64,000 nucleotides of DNA, from the NCBI GenBank assembly GCA_045597645.1, contig JAZLKM010000049.1, positions 69,866 through 133,865 on the forward strand, in the 5' to 3' direction. The stretch is from JAKSSE01 sp045597645 (GTDB lineage Bacteria; Bacillota; Clostridia; Lachnospirales; Lachnospiraceae). This document shows, piece after piece, positions 44,283 through 53,500 of the stretch; the first letter of the stretch is position 1; the number at the start of each line of letters is the position of its first letter. Below the pieces are notes generated by a model. That model was not told the DNA's origin. It saw only the letters and a list, made by a program, of their open reading frames with translations, and ran no database searches. The translations under genes were made by a program, and so were the position numbers.

Positions 44283-45488
44283 TTACTTTTTTATTATTAC
44301 CTGTCTTACTTTTCTAAATGTCTTGCGTATAGTTTTCCAGAATTTGGATGTTAAATACCACTTATTTGCGATATTGCAGGCGCACCACAGGCAGTTTTTT
44401 ATTCCTACGTTTGCCTTTATATCCTTCGCATCTATACCATTATCTGCTGCAAACCGCGCGACATGTTCATTAATGCCTAGAAGATATGGGCCAGTGCCAT
44501 ACGATATCAGCATCTTCTCAGTAATTTTCAGGAAAATATCAAGGTATATTGTACTATTCACCTGACACAGCTCTGCCAGAAGTTCATTGTCTCTGACCGA
44601 CTGTGCTATATTACATTTCTGCAGGAGATAAATGTTCGCCCCCGGCGATATGAATACGCAGTTTGTCTGCGCACCACCCGGGATGACAGCCAGCTCCTTG
44701 CAGGTACTTATGTATGCTATCTGCTCTACAGTGGAGAGCTCCTCTGGATAGAGTATCTTAAAACCAAGTCTCTCAAATAGAGCATCTACCTGCTCCTCGC
44801 CGCGCTCCTTACCATTTTTTTTGACAAAATGTGCCCTGGAAAAAAGTATCTTGTCATATTTAGGAAGGTTCACTCCCTTTAGTGCATTCTCCTTAATTCT
44901 GGAGATTATCTCCAGATACTGGTCAGTGAAATAGCAGTCTCTAACAAGTGAAGACTGCGGAATGATTATCTTTGAATATCTGGTAAGCTTTCTGACATCA
45001 ACTATTCGGCCCCTATCGATGCCTATATATTCAAAAAGCTTAAGATAATTCTCTGGTATTTTTCCTTCGTCAAAATCAAATCCGCAGATTACCACCTTGC
45101 ATCCTGGGTCATGCTCCACTACATACCATAATCTTGATATGAAGTCATACATACAGTGACCCCAGTGTGGCGTAAATGGTCCCATATAGAGAACTTCTTC
45201 ATCTATGGTGATAACATCAGCTTCATCGTATTCGTAACATCCACCAAAGCCTTTCGTATTCATATCTTTTACAAAAAGGCTTGATTTTTCAACGAACTCT
45301 CCAGTCTGTGTCACCACGCCGCCCATTCCCATCCAAGGAGCGTGCTTCATATGCCTGCTGGGCAAAATAGTCGCGTTGTCATAGCATTCAACGCCAACCG
45401 GGTTATTCAGTTTAAATGATCTGTCCATCCATTCACGGATTTCATCCGTACCCAGGCAGTCATATACATAATCTAAGTTTGTAGTCAT
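44283..45488 (-). CDS. Family 61 glycosyltransferase (DUF563)
   Basis: 401 residues. Motifs of the GT61 group are plain: GPFTPHWGHCMYDFISRLW, then ILFSRAHFVKKNG, FKILYPEELSTVEQIAYIS and AVIPGGAQTNCVF near the substrate site. GT61 enzymes use several donors (xylose, GlcNAc and others), so no sugar is assigned. The C-terminal end is basic (KTIRKTFRKVRQVIIKK), suggesting contact with the membrane. There is a 40 bp gap to glf with nothing notable in it. Confidence 0.88.
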   Translation of the reverse strand: MTTNLDYVYDCLGTDEIREWMDRSFKLNNPVGVECYDNATILPSRHMKHAPWMGMGGVVTQTGEFVEKSSLFVKDMNTKGFGGCYEYDEADVITIDEEVLYMGPFTPHWGHCMYDFISRLWYVVEHDPGCKVVICGFDFDEGKIPENYLKLFEYIGIDRGRIVDVRKLTRYSKIIIPQSSLVRDCYFTDQYLEIISRIKENALKGVNLPKYDKILFSRAHFVKKNGKERGEEQVDALFERLGFKILYPEELSTVEQIAYISTCKELAVIPGGAQTNCVFISPGANIYLLQKCNIAQSVRDNELLAELCQVNSTIYLDIFLKITEKMLISYGTGPYLLGINEHVARFAADNGIDAKDIKANVGIKNCLWCACNIANKWYLTSKFWKTIRKTFRKVRQVIIKK

Positions 45489-45528
45489 TTGATTCCTCTG
45501 GTGCCAAGTACTATGCAGGCAGCGAGTG

Positions 45529-46701
45529 TCACCTAAGTATTTCCTTAACCAGCTCTATCGCGCTCTCCATTGCATAGTCCATATCCAAGTACTTAAACTC
45601 AGCGAGTCGTCCAATGAAATGGAAATTGCTTATCTTGTTGGCTTTATCCACATACTTTGCATGTAGCGCCCTTGTCTCCTCATTGATGATGGGATAATAT
45701 GGCTCATTGCCAGTATCGGCGTTCCTGTCAAATGGAACCGAGTACTCCAGTGCAACCGTAGTCCTATTATTTTTGGGCTCTGAAGCATAGTAATTGAAAG
45801 TCTTAAATTCAGTCTGCCTCAGGTGCTTAGCATCATTCCCAGGGAAGGTGATTACCTCCACAGGCTGTTTGTGCTCATCAGCATCATATGTGGCAAAATC
45901 AAAGTATCTAGACCTATATGGCAGCTCTCCATATTCAAATCCAAAAAGCTCGTCTAATGCACCAGTATAAATGATATGCGGCACATCCTCGCCCTTGTAG
46001 AGAGCCTTAGTGCCATCAGCGCTAAATGTAATCGTATCCAACGCATCCACTCCAAGCTCAACAGTGATATTCGGGTGATTTAGCATATTTTCAAAAAGCT
46101 TTGTATAACCGTATTTAGGCAGATACTGATAATCCTCGTCATCAATCTGCCACTCATACCCGAGCGGCACCCTTGTCCTATCGATGACCGCCTTATCTAT
46201 CTCCTCTGGGCTCTTGCCCCACTGCTTTGCGATATAAGGAGTAAATACTTTATCAAAAAGCAGCTGTCCATATTTTTTGACAGCTTCATTTTCATGGTTT
46301 AGCAGCTCCCAGATAGTGACTGAGCGCTGGTTCGGAAATGACTCCTTTATAGCCTTAAGTACTGGCTCTGAGTTCTCCGGTCCTAATAGCTGCTGCAATG
46401 CATGGAAGTTATATGGCCTCCAAATATACTTACCATCCACCATGCTCATAGCTCTCGGTTGATATACATAGAGCTCGGAAAATCTGCTGATGTACTCAAC
46501 AGGCCACCATCTTCGTACCACGAAAAAATGAGGACCATATTTTTGTATTAGAATGCCGTTCTCATCTATTTCATCATACATATTTCCAGCCACATGGTTA
46601 CGCCTATCTATAACCAGTACTTTTTTATTCTTTTCAGCCAATTCTCTGGCTGCTACAGCTCCGGCGAATCCGGCCCCAACTATAACCGCATCGTATTGCA
46701 T
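45529..46701 (-). CDS. glf: UDP-galactopyranose mutase
   Basis: 390-residue FAD enzyme that converts UDP-galactopyranose to UDP-galactofuranose. It has the dinucleotide motif AVIVGAGFAGAVAARELAE, the Glf blocks VIDRRNHVAGNMYDE and GPHFF, WRPYNFHALQQLL, and PYIAKQWGKSPEEID. It shows that the polysaccharide contains galactofuranose. No enzyme making UDP-galactose is in the window. A weak terminator-like hairpin lies within it at 46255-46285. Confidence 0.96.
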   Translation of the reverse strand: MQYDAVIVGAGFAGAVAARELAEKNKKVLVIDRRNHVAGNMYDEIDENGILIQKYGPHFFVVRRWWPVEYISRFSELYVYQPRAMSMVDGKYIWRPYNFHALQQLLGPENSEPVLKAIKESFPNQRSVTIWELLNHENEAVKKYGQLLFDKVFTPYIAKQWGKSPEEIDKAVIDRTRVPLGYEWQIDDEDYQYLPKYGYTKLFENMLNHPNITVELGVDALDTITFSADGTKALYKGEDVPHIIYTGALDELFGFEYGELPYRSRYFDFATYDADEHKQPVEVITFPGNDAKHLRQTEFKTFNYYASEPKNNRTTVALEYSVPFDRNADTGNEPYYPIINEETRALHAKYVDKANKISNFHFIGRLAEFKYLDMDYAMESAIELVKEILR

Positions 46702-46710
46702 ATATTCTCC

Positions 46711-47634
46711 TTATAGCCAAGCTCCCATCTTCATGGCGACAGATTCAGGTGCAAATCTCATATATCCACCTGAAGGAAGGAATGTCATCTCTGAAAAATA
46801 AATCTCTCCCTCCACATCATAGAAGTCCACTCTTACAAATGGGAAATCCTCAGCCATTGTTGATGCAAGGCTCTTCATTTCCTCCCACTTATCCGGTCTG
46901 GATATCTTGTCAGCACCGAGATTATCATGTCCTCGCAGCCTCATATCCTGCCACTTAAAGTCCATGTCAAAGTAGTCAAGATACATTTCCTTGTCCAAAG
47001 GTCCTCTTGGACCATTGTTGCTGACATACATTATCTTGGGCTCCCCGTGGAAGCAATAGTATTTGAAGGCAGGAAGGTCAGTTCCAAGGAACTCCTCTAC
47101 CATTATCTTTCTGTCAATGAAACGATATTGAGGCTCAACAAACTTAACCCAATAGTTCTCCTTCATCCAGTGACGAAGCTTACGTTTGGTGGATTTAATA
47201 TCCAGCTTGTCCTTGTCCGGGACTATTATATTATACTGACAGCCATGATTGCATTTAATGACGCACTTCTTCGGCAGCTTGTCCCACTCGATATCAGACA
47301 CCTTGTCATACACAGCATAAGTCTTGGCACACTTAATGGGATAACCATGCTCAGCTACATAGTCCTTGGCCAGCACCTTGTCGCTGGCCCTGGTAACAAC
47401 AGGGTTATTATAGTACTCCCCGATTTTCAATACAGCCAGTTTCTCATCTATCTCCTGAGGATTATCCCAATTTATATCCTTGCCTATTATTCTTTTATAC
47501 TCAGCTGTCACTGCTTTCTTTAGATTAGTTCTGCACCTTATGCCTTTGGGCATACGCGTTATCATGTCTTTTGCAAAACATAAATCCGAATAGAAACCAG
47601 GAAGCTTTGCCTTTACATACTGCTTTGGGTTCAT
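46711..47634 (-). CDS. TupA-like ATP-grasp protein
   Basis: 307 residues of the TupA-like ATP-grasp group common in capsule loci. Blocks: KCVIKCNHGCQYNIIV, KIMVEEFLGTD, AFKYYCFHGEPKIMYV, RVDFYDVEGEIYFSEMTF and LPSGGYMRF. Such proteins are often labelled glycosyltransferases, but the fold predicts ATP-dependent ligation, probably of an amino acid or carboxylic acid to a sugar or to a teichuronopeptide-like chain. The substrate is unknown. It lies 1 bp after the membrane protein at 47636 and 9 bp before glf. Confidence 0.87.
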   Translation of the reverse strand: MNPKQYVKAKLPGFYSDLCFAKDMITRMPKGIRCRTNLKKAVTAEYKRIIGKDINWDNPQEIDEKLAVLKIGEYYNNPVVTRASDKVLAKDYVAEHGYPIKCAKTYAVYDKVSDIEWDKLPKKCVIKCNHGCQYNIIVPDKDKLDIKSTKRKLRHWMKENYWVKFVEPQYRFIDRKIMVEEFLGTDLPAFKYYCFHGEPKIMYVSNNGPRGPLDKEMYLDYFDMDFKWQDMRLRGHDNLGADKISRPDKWEEMKSLASTMAEDFPFVRVDFYDVEGEIYFSEMTFLPSGGYMRFAPESVAMKMGAWL

Positions 47635-47635
47635 A

Positions 47636-48961
47636 TCACTTATTCTTGATTCCTTTTCTTACACACAGGTCATTAACCACATATGCAATCACTGCAACAG
47701 CAAATGCGAGCAGCTTGCACCTATGTCTCATTGCTGTGGCACAGTTCCATACCGCCAATGCGAATACCACCATCTGGGTTACACAGATGATGCTATAGAG
47801 AACTCCCATCACATTGGCTTTTTTGTTTTTTATCATGTGCCACAGTGCCATCACCAGCGCTGCCAGATAAAACAGCGAGTCCACCACAAACGACATCACA
47901 TCCTTTATGCCATACCACTCTGTAGGAAGCGGTGACAGGAAAAAATAAATCATTCGCAATGGGAAATACTTAACCAGATCTCCGAACGTAGCTCTTGGCA
48001 CATCCACCAGATAGTTACTTCTCGCATATCCGTAGTAATCATATTTAACGTTTAAATCGAACACCAATCTCTGAGGTGCAAAAATATAATAATAAATCTC
48101 CCAAGCTCGGTGAATGGTAAACACAGATATCACTATGGCTATGGCCACCAGTACCAGGCATCCCAACATTATCCACGTCTTTCTGGTCCACGCGAAGCGC
48201 TTCTCGGCTCTGTCATAGAGCGCAAACACCACTATGTATGGCACCAGCACAAACATACACCCTGTGTGGAAAATCACAGCAGGAGCCAACGCCAAGACAG
48301 CGTAAACCAGATTTATGTGACTTCCATTTTCTGATATCCATCTGTCAAAAAAGTTCAACGATAAGGCAATGGATGCGATGATAAAGCTGTCTCTATTTAA
48401 CGATACGCAGAGAAATCCCCATATAGGGAATATGCTCATCACTACAAGCATAACTGTCTGAATCCTTGGTAGCACATTATGCCTTTTCATTATTTTCTGC
48501 ATAATAGCAGCAACAGCCACATACATGTATACGTTAAATATCTGCATGACCAGGCGTCCTGTACCAAAAAGATACATTATGCCTGTCAGAAATACACTGT
48601 AATATGTGTATTTGCAGAATTCTCCCGTCTCGTAGAACTGCGTAGCTGCTTTGAGATACTCTAAGTCATCACCATAGTAGTACAATAGATGACTGCCAAG
48701 AGCGGTATGTATACCAAGCGAGCAAACTATTACACGCAAAATGTATGATGCAGTAATAATGCCAGTAGCCAACCTGGCCTCCGGGTACATCCTTCCTGCA
48801 TAGTATGACATCATCAGTCCCAAGGCACTGAATATTGCCACGTTTATCCACGGTAAGCGATTGTTAATCCCAAGGCTTGATACAATCAGCTCACACCCTA
48901 GAAAAGCCACAATGCAGAGGGCGCATATTATTATTATTTTTCGAAGGGAAGCTTTTTCCAT
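47636..48961 (-). CDS. Polytopic membrane protein, possible polymerase or GT-C protein
   Basis: 441 residues with about 12 membrane segments. Notable polar positions are YYGDDLEYLKAATQFY in an early outer loop, CVSLNRDSFIIASIAL in the middle, and NCATAMRHRCKLLAFA near the C-terminus; the RHR.K block occurs in Wzy-like and GT39-like proteins. It could elongate or decorate the glycan on the outer face. No family is firmly recognised. The ATG at 48961 has GGAG upstream and overlaps the previous gene by 28 nt. Confidence 0.74.
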   Translation of the reverse strand: MEKASLRKIIIICALCIVAFLGCELIVSSLGINNRLPWINVAIFSALGLMMSYYAGRMYPEARLATGIITASYILRVIVCSLGIHTALGSHLLYYYGDDLEYLKAATQFYETGEFCKYTYYSVFLTGIMYLFGTGRLVMQIFNVYMYVAVAAIMQKIMKRHNVLPRIQTVMLVVMSIFPIWGFLCVSLNRDSFIIASIALSLNFFDRWISENGSHINLVYAVLALAPAVIFHTGCMFVLVPYIVVFALYDRAEKRFAWTRKTWIMLGCLVLVAIAIVISVFTIHRAWEIYYYIFAPQRLVFDLNVKYDYYGYARSNYLVDVPRATFGDLVKYFPLRMIYFFLSPLPTEWYGIKDVMSFVVDSLFYLAALVMALWHMIKNKKANVMGVLYSIICVTQMVVFALAVWNCATAMRHRCKLLAFAVAVIAYVVNDLCVRKGIKNK

Positions 48962-49992
48962 ATGTTCTCCGCAACAAGCTCACATTTTCCAGCAAGCCAT
49001 CCTATTGGTGCATCTAACAGAAGCCTTTTCACCAAGTCAACAGCATATCCTGCAATGAATACCACTGTTGCATATACAAGCAGTGTGACCACTATTTTAC
49101 TGTCAGAAATACAATCAAAATCCACCAAACTGCTGCCTATATTTCTTCCAGTCTGCTCCAGCATGTATATGCCAGGCACTCCTGCCGCTATGAAATTAAT
49201 TATTAAGCTCTTGAATGTCATTTTTCTAAACATCATAAAAATGCACACCGAGCAAAATACTATTACTAGTGAGTCATCCTCAGCAAATGGAGCATAAAGG
49301 CCAACCATTCCTGTCTCCATGTAGGTTTTTGCAAGGTTGAGTGCAAATCCTGCCAGCAGCCCTAGCAGTGCCAACAGCCACCAATACTTGAAGCTACACT
49401 CCCTGTAAAATCTGCCTATATAGCGTCCGATGAGATATACCATAAGCATACTCACGATATTCTTGCCGCTATTGCCTACTATCCTCATGGAGAACAGCGT
49501 TGGAATCACACTAAACAAAACCAGCATGGTAATGACCATTATAAAAAATTGCCTCTGCGATAATGCATCCGTAAGCTTCTGGAGCGGAAGTGCCATTACC
49601 ATAAGCACAAAGTATGCTGTCATATACCAAAATATTCCTGTAGATACTGGAAGTAATGCACATTTAAGACCGCCTAAAGTGAAGTCTACATTTCCGGCGG
49701 CAAGGCTATGCCCATATGCCACTAGTGAATATATGACCATAGAAATCCATAATGTCACCGTCTTTGACACGGATGGGCGTATTCCAAAATACCCTGATAT
49801 AAGCATAAAGCAGGATACTCCACAATTAAATATAACGTTGATTGCCAGGCCAGCAATTAGATTGCCACCAGTAGCCGTGCCGTAGAATGTTCCGAATGAG
49901 TGCATCAAAATAATGCCCCATATAGCTATGACACGCAGCAGCTCCAGTCCTGAGCTACGGTTGTATTTGGCCTTGTCAAATACTGCTATCAC
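48934..49992 (-). CDS. Acyltransferase family 3 membrane protein (second)
   Basis: About 352 residues with ten predicted membrane segments. The family pattern is at the start (GLELLRVIAIWGIILMHSFG, His catalytic) followed by CGVSCFMLISGYF. The start is taken as GTG at 49992 because GGAG lies 8 nt upstream; the frame is open to a GTG at 50025. It overlaps the paralog B gene at its start and the 47636 gene at its end. It probably acylates a sugar of the glycan. Confidence 0.87.
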   Translation of the reverse strand: MIAVFDKAKYNRSSGLELLRVIAIWGIILMHSFGTFYGTATGGNLIAGLAINVIFNCGVSCFMLISGYFGIRPSVSKTVTLWISMVIYSLVAYGHSLAAGNVDFTLGGLKCALLPVSTGIFWYMTAYFVLMVMALPLQKLTDALSQRQFFIMVITMLVLFSVIPTLFSMRIVGNSGKNIVSMLMVYLIGRYIGRFYRECSFKYWWLLALLGLLAGFALNLAKTYMETGMVGLYAPFAEDDSLVIVFCSVCIFMMFRKMTFKSLIINFIAAGVPGIYMLEQTGRNIGSSLVDFDCISDSKIVVTLLVYATVVFIAGYAVDLVKRLLLDAPIGWLAGKCELVAENIWKKLPFEK

Positions 49993-51241
49993 AAGATTTA
50001 TCTCCGATTCGTCTAAAATAGTCACCCAACCCTGCTATAGCAAATACAGTTGCTCCTGCATTTCTAAATGAGAACCAAAAATGAATATAAGTGTGATTTC
50101 GTGCCACATAAAACCAGGCAAACGGTACCAAAACTACAAACGCAAAGACAGGCAAAAGCTGTAATTTGAGCTTTTGTCTTTTTACTATGCAGTAGACAAT
50201 GCAAGCCAACAGATATACTATTGCCAACGCAATAAAATACTTATTGCACACAGAGAATACTCTCTGCATCGTCTCGCCATAACCGAACCCTTCGCCGCCT
50301 ATACGCGCTCTGGTCTTGAGATATCCTTCTGAGATAACATCTTCTCCTGTCACAGCCGTCGCTATAAGCCACTTAGAGAACCAGTAAAGAAGATATCCTA
50401 TACACCAAGCCACACCACATTTCAGCAGGCTAAGTGCTGACTTAAGTAGTTCATCCCCAAATTCAATCATAAGATATATGAATGGAACACAGAATCCGAC
50501 CACCGGATAGGTAAGAAAATCAAAATAGGCAGTTAGACATCCGACGACAAAGAAGTGGATAACCCAAAGGCCATTTGACGCCCCCTGCTTATATTTATCA
50601 TAAAACACTGCCATCACAGCAAGCTGTGCCAGAGTCAGCAAATTCATTGTCGAGAATTGCAGACTAATAATAACTGTTACTGGTACTATGAATAGAAAAT
50701 AGCAAAAGAGAGGTACCACACCTCTGGCCTTTCTCTTAGACATAAACACAATAGCAATCGTAAAAAGTGCCAGATTTGTCATCATAAGCACATATTTTAT
50801 CTGGCTGTAATCCATTAGATAAAGCAAGGGTTTAATAAATATCAAATACCCATGCCAGTATCTCATTGTTCCGCCCCTATAAAGGTTGCCATCCACATTG
50901 GCATCATATTTAATAATTGATGCCATTGTATTTTCCTCTGTAGTCTGTATGAAAGGATTCCTAAGCGCATCTACAAGCGGTGACTCTTCCCTAGGATTTA
51001 CAGCTTCCAGCAGAATTATCTCATCTGTAAAATTATCCAGCAACGAGTTCCTACGATTGGCAATAATATATGGGTACTCTCCCTGCTGAGCAAAATTGTC
51101 ATACGAAATGGCTAGGTTGGAGTCCATTCTATCAACAGGAATGCAGTATGCCAGCACTAAAAGAACATAGCCAGCCACCACCAGTGCTGCAAAAGTAATC
51201 AATAATTTAAGTAAAAGCTTACCTGTTTTTTTCAACATCAC
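49976..51241 (-). CDS. Polytopic membrane protein of unknown family (paralog B)
   Basis: 421 residues: an N-terminal membrane segment, an outer domain of ~110 residues, and about nine more membrane segments. Shared with the protein at 31316: RYWHGYLIFIKPLL and DYSQIKYVLM, SLQFS, FDFLTYPVV, TGEDVISEG, and VPFAWFYVARNHTYIHFW. The conserved His-rich outer positions make an enzyme likely. The family is not recognised. It lies 22 bp after the surface-carbohydrate gene at 51264. Confidence 0.78.
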   Translation of the reverse strand: MMLKKTGKLLLKLLITFAALVVAGYVLLVLAYCIPVDRMDSNLAISYDNFAQQGEYPYIIANRRNSLLDNFTDEIILLEAVNPREESPLVDALRNPFIQTTEENTMASIIKYDANVDGNLYRGGTMRYWHGYLIFIKPLLYLMDYSQIKYVLMMTNLALFTIAIVFMSKRKARGVVPLFCYFLFIVPVTVIISLQFSTMNLLTLAQLAVMAVFYDKYKQGASNGLWVIHFFVVGCLTAYFDFLTYPVVGFCVPFIYLMIEFGDELLKSALSLLKCGVAWCIGYLLYWFSKWLIATAVTGEDVISEGYLKTRARIGGEGFGYGETMQRVFSVCNKYFIALAIVYLLACIVYCIVKRQKLKLQLLPVFAFVVLVPFAWFYVARNHTYIHFWFSFRNAGATVFAIAGLGDYFRRIGDKSCDSSI

Positions 51242-51263
51242 ACCTCATAGATATATGCCAAGG

Positions 51264-52604
51264 TTATGGCATTCTATTTTTCTCAAGCAAAAACAGATTC
51301 CACTCAAGTTCTTTAACTTTAATATCAGGAGCAATCTCCAAAAGCTCACATGCCGAAGCCAATGTCTTTCTAATTTCTGTCTTAGAGGTTAAAGCAAATT
51401 TGTCCTCGCGCACCTTTTTCTTAAGAGAGAACACATATCTCTCCAGCCAAATATGAATCTGGCGCTTAATAGTCTTCATACTCTCAATTTTTGAAGTAGA
51501 AGGAGCCGCATTAATAGAGTCTATTACATCCGCCATAGCTCTGGCAGAGTATTTATGCCCATTTAGGTCAATATACTTTGTGAAAAACGCATCCTTTTGG
51601 GGAGTGAAGAACTCCTTTTTCACTTCATCCGGATGCTCCACGTATTCCGTAACACGACTGATAAGTGTCTGTGGATCACCAATTCTCTCACTCAGGAGAT
51701 TCGGAAAATCCTGAGCCACGACAGAGCCAGTGTTATCAGGCTTGTATAAAATGCTTGGAATCCCCGCCATATATGCCTCATAGGCAGTGGAGCAGCCACA
51801 GTGTATCATAGCCGAGCAGCCAGCAATCCACTCATTTGCGTCGCCCTCTCCAGTCACCACAATGTTAGGGTAATCCTTGAATGCATCTACAAATTCCTGA
51901 TCATATCCAAGAGGGCTTGGATGTGGCCTAACAATAATAGTGTACGGTATATTCTTTGAAAGCTCCTTCAGGGCATCCATCAACATGTCTGCCAATATCA
52001 CCCTGGCCTTCTCCTCGTAACGTATAGCGCGCTGCATATCTCCCGGCATATGCCCGAAGTACTGTTGGAAATACTCATCAGTATAAGGCCGTGCAAAATG
52101 GGAGTTAAACAGCACATATTTGCCATAATCCCTTTTGTGCTTTTCTATCTTGTCCTTATAGAAAATCGGCAGACCCTTAAGAATGTCTACGCGAGGGTTG
52201 GCTGTGCGGTGAATACGCTCTGCTGCCGATGGCACCACCTCACAGGTGAGCCTCTCCTGCTCAGAGCCCCAGCCGAAGATGACATCACACATCTCTATAG
52301 TCTTCTCTCCGCAACGACGCGACTTATATATTTCATCAGAAAAATATACCAGTCCCTCCTCGTCGGAAGCCAGAATCATGCAACCGTTATCCTTCAGCCT
52401 TTGCCAGCATTTCTCATTATACGAGCAATAATCCTTCTCAAAATAAAAGCCAGCCGGTCCATGCGCTGCATATCTTTTCCTTATGGGCTCAGGATTGCCC
52501 ACAACAACACGATAGCCGCGATTAACCAGCTCAGCGGATAGAATTAACTTTGCAGTCAATTCCCTTTTTTTAGTTTCAACAGGTATATAAACGATTTTTT
52601 CCAT
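51264..52604 (-). CDS. Surface carbohydrate biosynthesis protein, GT-B-like
   Basis: 446-residue cytoplasmic protein of the group annotated as surface carbohydrate biosynthesis protein. It opens with VYIPVETKKRELTAKLIL, has FGWGSEQERL, YVLFNSHFARPY, IVRPHPSPLGYD and the C-terminal donor-site-like CSAMIHCGCSTAYEAYMAG. The latter half resembles CDP-glycerol or polysialic-acid-type GT-B transferases. The precise reaction is unknown. It may add a sugar or a polyol phosphate. It follows the GT11 gene by 26 bp. Confidence 0.84.
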   Translation of the reverse strand: MEKIVYIPVETKKRELTAKLILSAELVNRGYRVVVGNPEPIRKRYAAHGPAGFYFEKDYCSYNEKCWQRLKDNGCMILASDEEGLVYFSDEIYKSRRCGEKTIEMCDVIFGWGSEQERLTCEVVPSAAERIHRTANPRVDILKGLPIFYKDKIEKHKRDYGKYVLFNSHFARPYTDEYFQQYFGHMPGDMQRAIRYEEKARVILADMLMDALKELSKNIPYTIIVRPHPSPLGYDQEFVDAFKDYPNIVVTGEGDANEWIAGCSAMIHCGCSTAYEAYMAGIPSILYKPDNTGSVVAQDFPNLLSERIGDPQTLISRVTEYVEHPDEVKKEFFTPQKDAFFTKYIDLNGHKYSARAMADVIDSINAAPSTSKIESMKTIKRQIHIWLERYVFSLKKKVREDKFALTSKTEIRKTLASACELLEIAPDIKVKELEWNLFLLEKNRMP

Positions 52605-52630
52605 ATCGATTAACTATACCATACTCGGGA

Positions 52631-53500
52631 TTAAACCTCAATCAAATGCCAATTTGGTAGGTAGAACTCAGGAGTCCAGTGGTGTACTACCGGTGCCACT
52701 ACAGTACCACCTTTATTTTCCCCAAGATACGCCCCCCACCAGCTAAACGAGCTGTTAGCGAGAATGTGATGGTGGCAGGCTGACATCAATGCCAGATCCT
52801 CCAGATCACTGGTGCCATCCACCAAGACAAATTCATGGAACCTGAATCTATCCTTAACGTACTCTCTGTCATCGGAAAAAATAAACAAATCGAACGGACC
52901 CACCTGCTCCTCCATATATCTTAGAGCCCTACGATAATAGTCCTCGTCTATCACCCAATGTGTGGCATCGCATGTCACATAATCTGTACGCCTAATGTGC
53001 AGGCTTACTGACACCTTAGAAGCTGCTATCCTCTCCTGGTACTCCAGTCCGCTGTCAGAAAATGAGTGATGATATGTAAATTGCCTTTTGATATCATCAT
53101 ACCACTCGTCAAAATATCTCCAGTTTTGCCAGTAACCTCTATAGCAAGCTCGCTCTCTCGCAAAAAGTTCAGGAGCAAATCGATACTCATACTCCGGCGT
53201 CTCTCGAATCGTCTTAATCCGCTGACTGTCCATAAGTCTGTCGCGATATTCTCTGCAAGCCACTTGATCCTTTCTGGGACCTCGACCCAGAAAATAGTCC
53301 TTAAAACCTGATATAAGTCTGTCACTGAAATCGAGCGGGTATCTGTCCAACGAGAATTTTCTGAAGTCATTAACATAGACGGGGTCTAATATCATCTCCA
53401 TCTGTGTTCTTTTGTACAGGCCATAGCCAAATGCATACTGAAACATCTGATTGCCAATGCCGCTGGATATCTCAATTATGTTACGAGTTATGTCTTTCAT
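52631..53500 (-). CDS. Family 11 alpha-1,2-fucosyltransferase
   Basis: 289-residue GT11 enzyme that adds L-fucose from GDP-fucose in alpha-1,2 linkage, usually to galactose. Motifs: SGIGNQMFQYAFGYGL at the start, VSLHIRRTDYV for GDP binding (HxRRxD), and NSSFSWWGAYLG near the end. The family members FutC and WbgL make H-type structures. With the GT10 enzyme at 38606 this gives two fucosylation activities in one unit. It overlaps the preceding gene by 4 nt. Confidence 0.95.
   Translation of the reverse strand: MKDITRNIIEISSGIGNQMFQYAFGYGLYKRTQMEMILDPVYVNDFRKFSLDRYPLDFSDRLISGFKDYFLGRGPRKDQVACREYRDRLMDSQRIKTIRETPEYEYRFAPELFARERACYRGYWQNWRYFDEWYDDIKRQFTYHHSFSDSGLEYQERIAASKVSVSLHIRRTDYVTCDATHWVIDEDYYRRALRYMEEQVGPFDLFIFSDDREYVKDRFRFHEFVLVDGTSDLEDLALMSACHHHILANSSFSWWGAYLGENKGGTVVAPVVHHWTPEFYLPNWHLIEV

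Noticed and set aside
48934..48961. Overlap of two membrane-protein genes as a possible frameshift
   Set aside because: Each protein is complete for its type, and the downstream ATG has its own GGAG, so this is an ordinary overlap.
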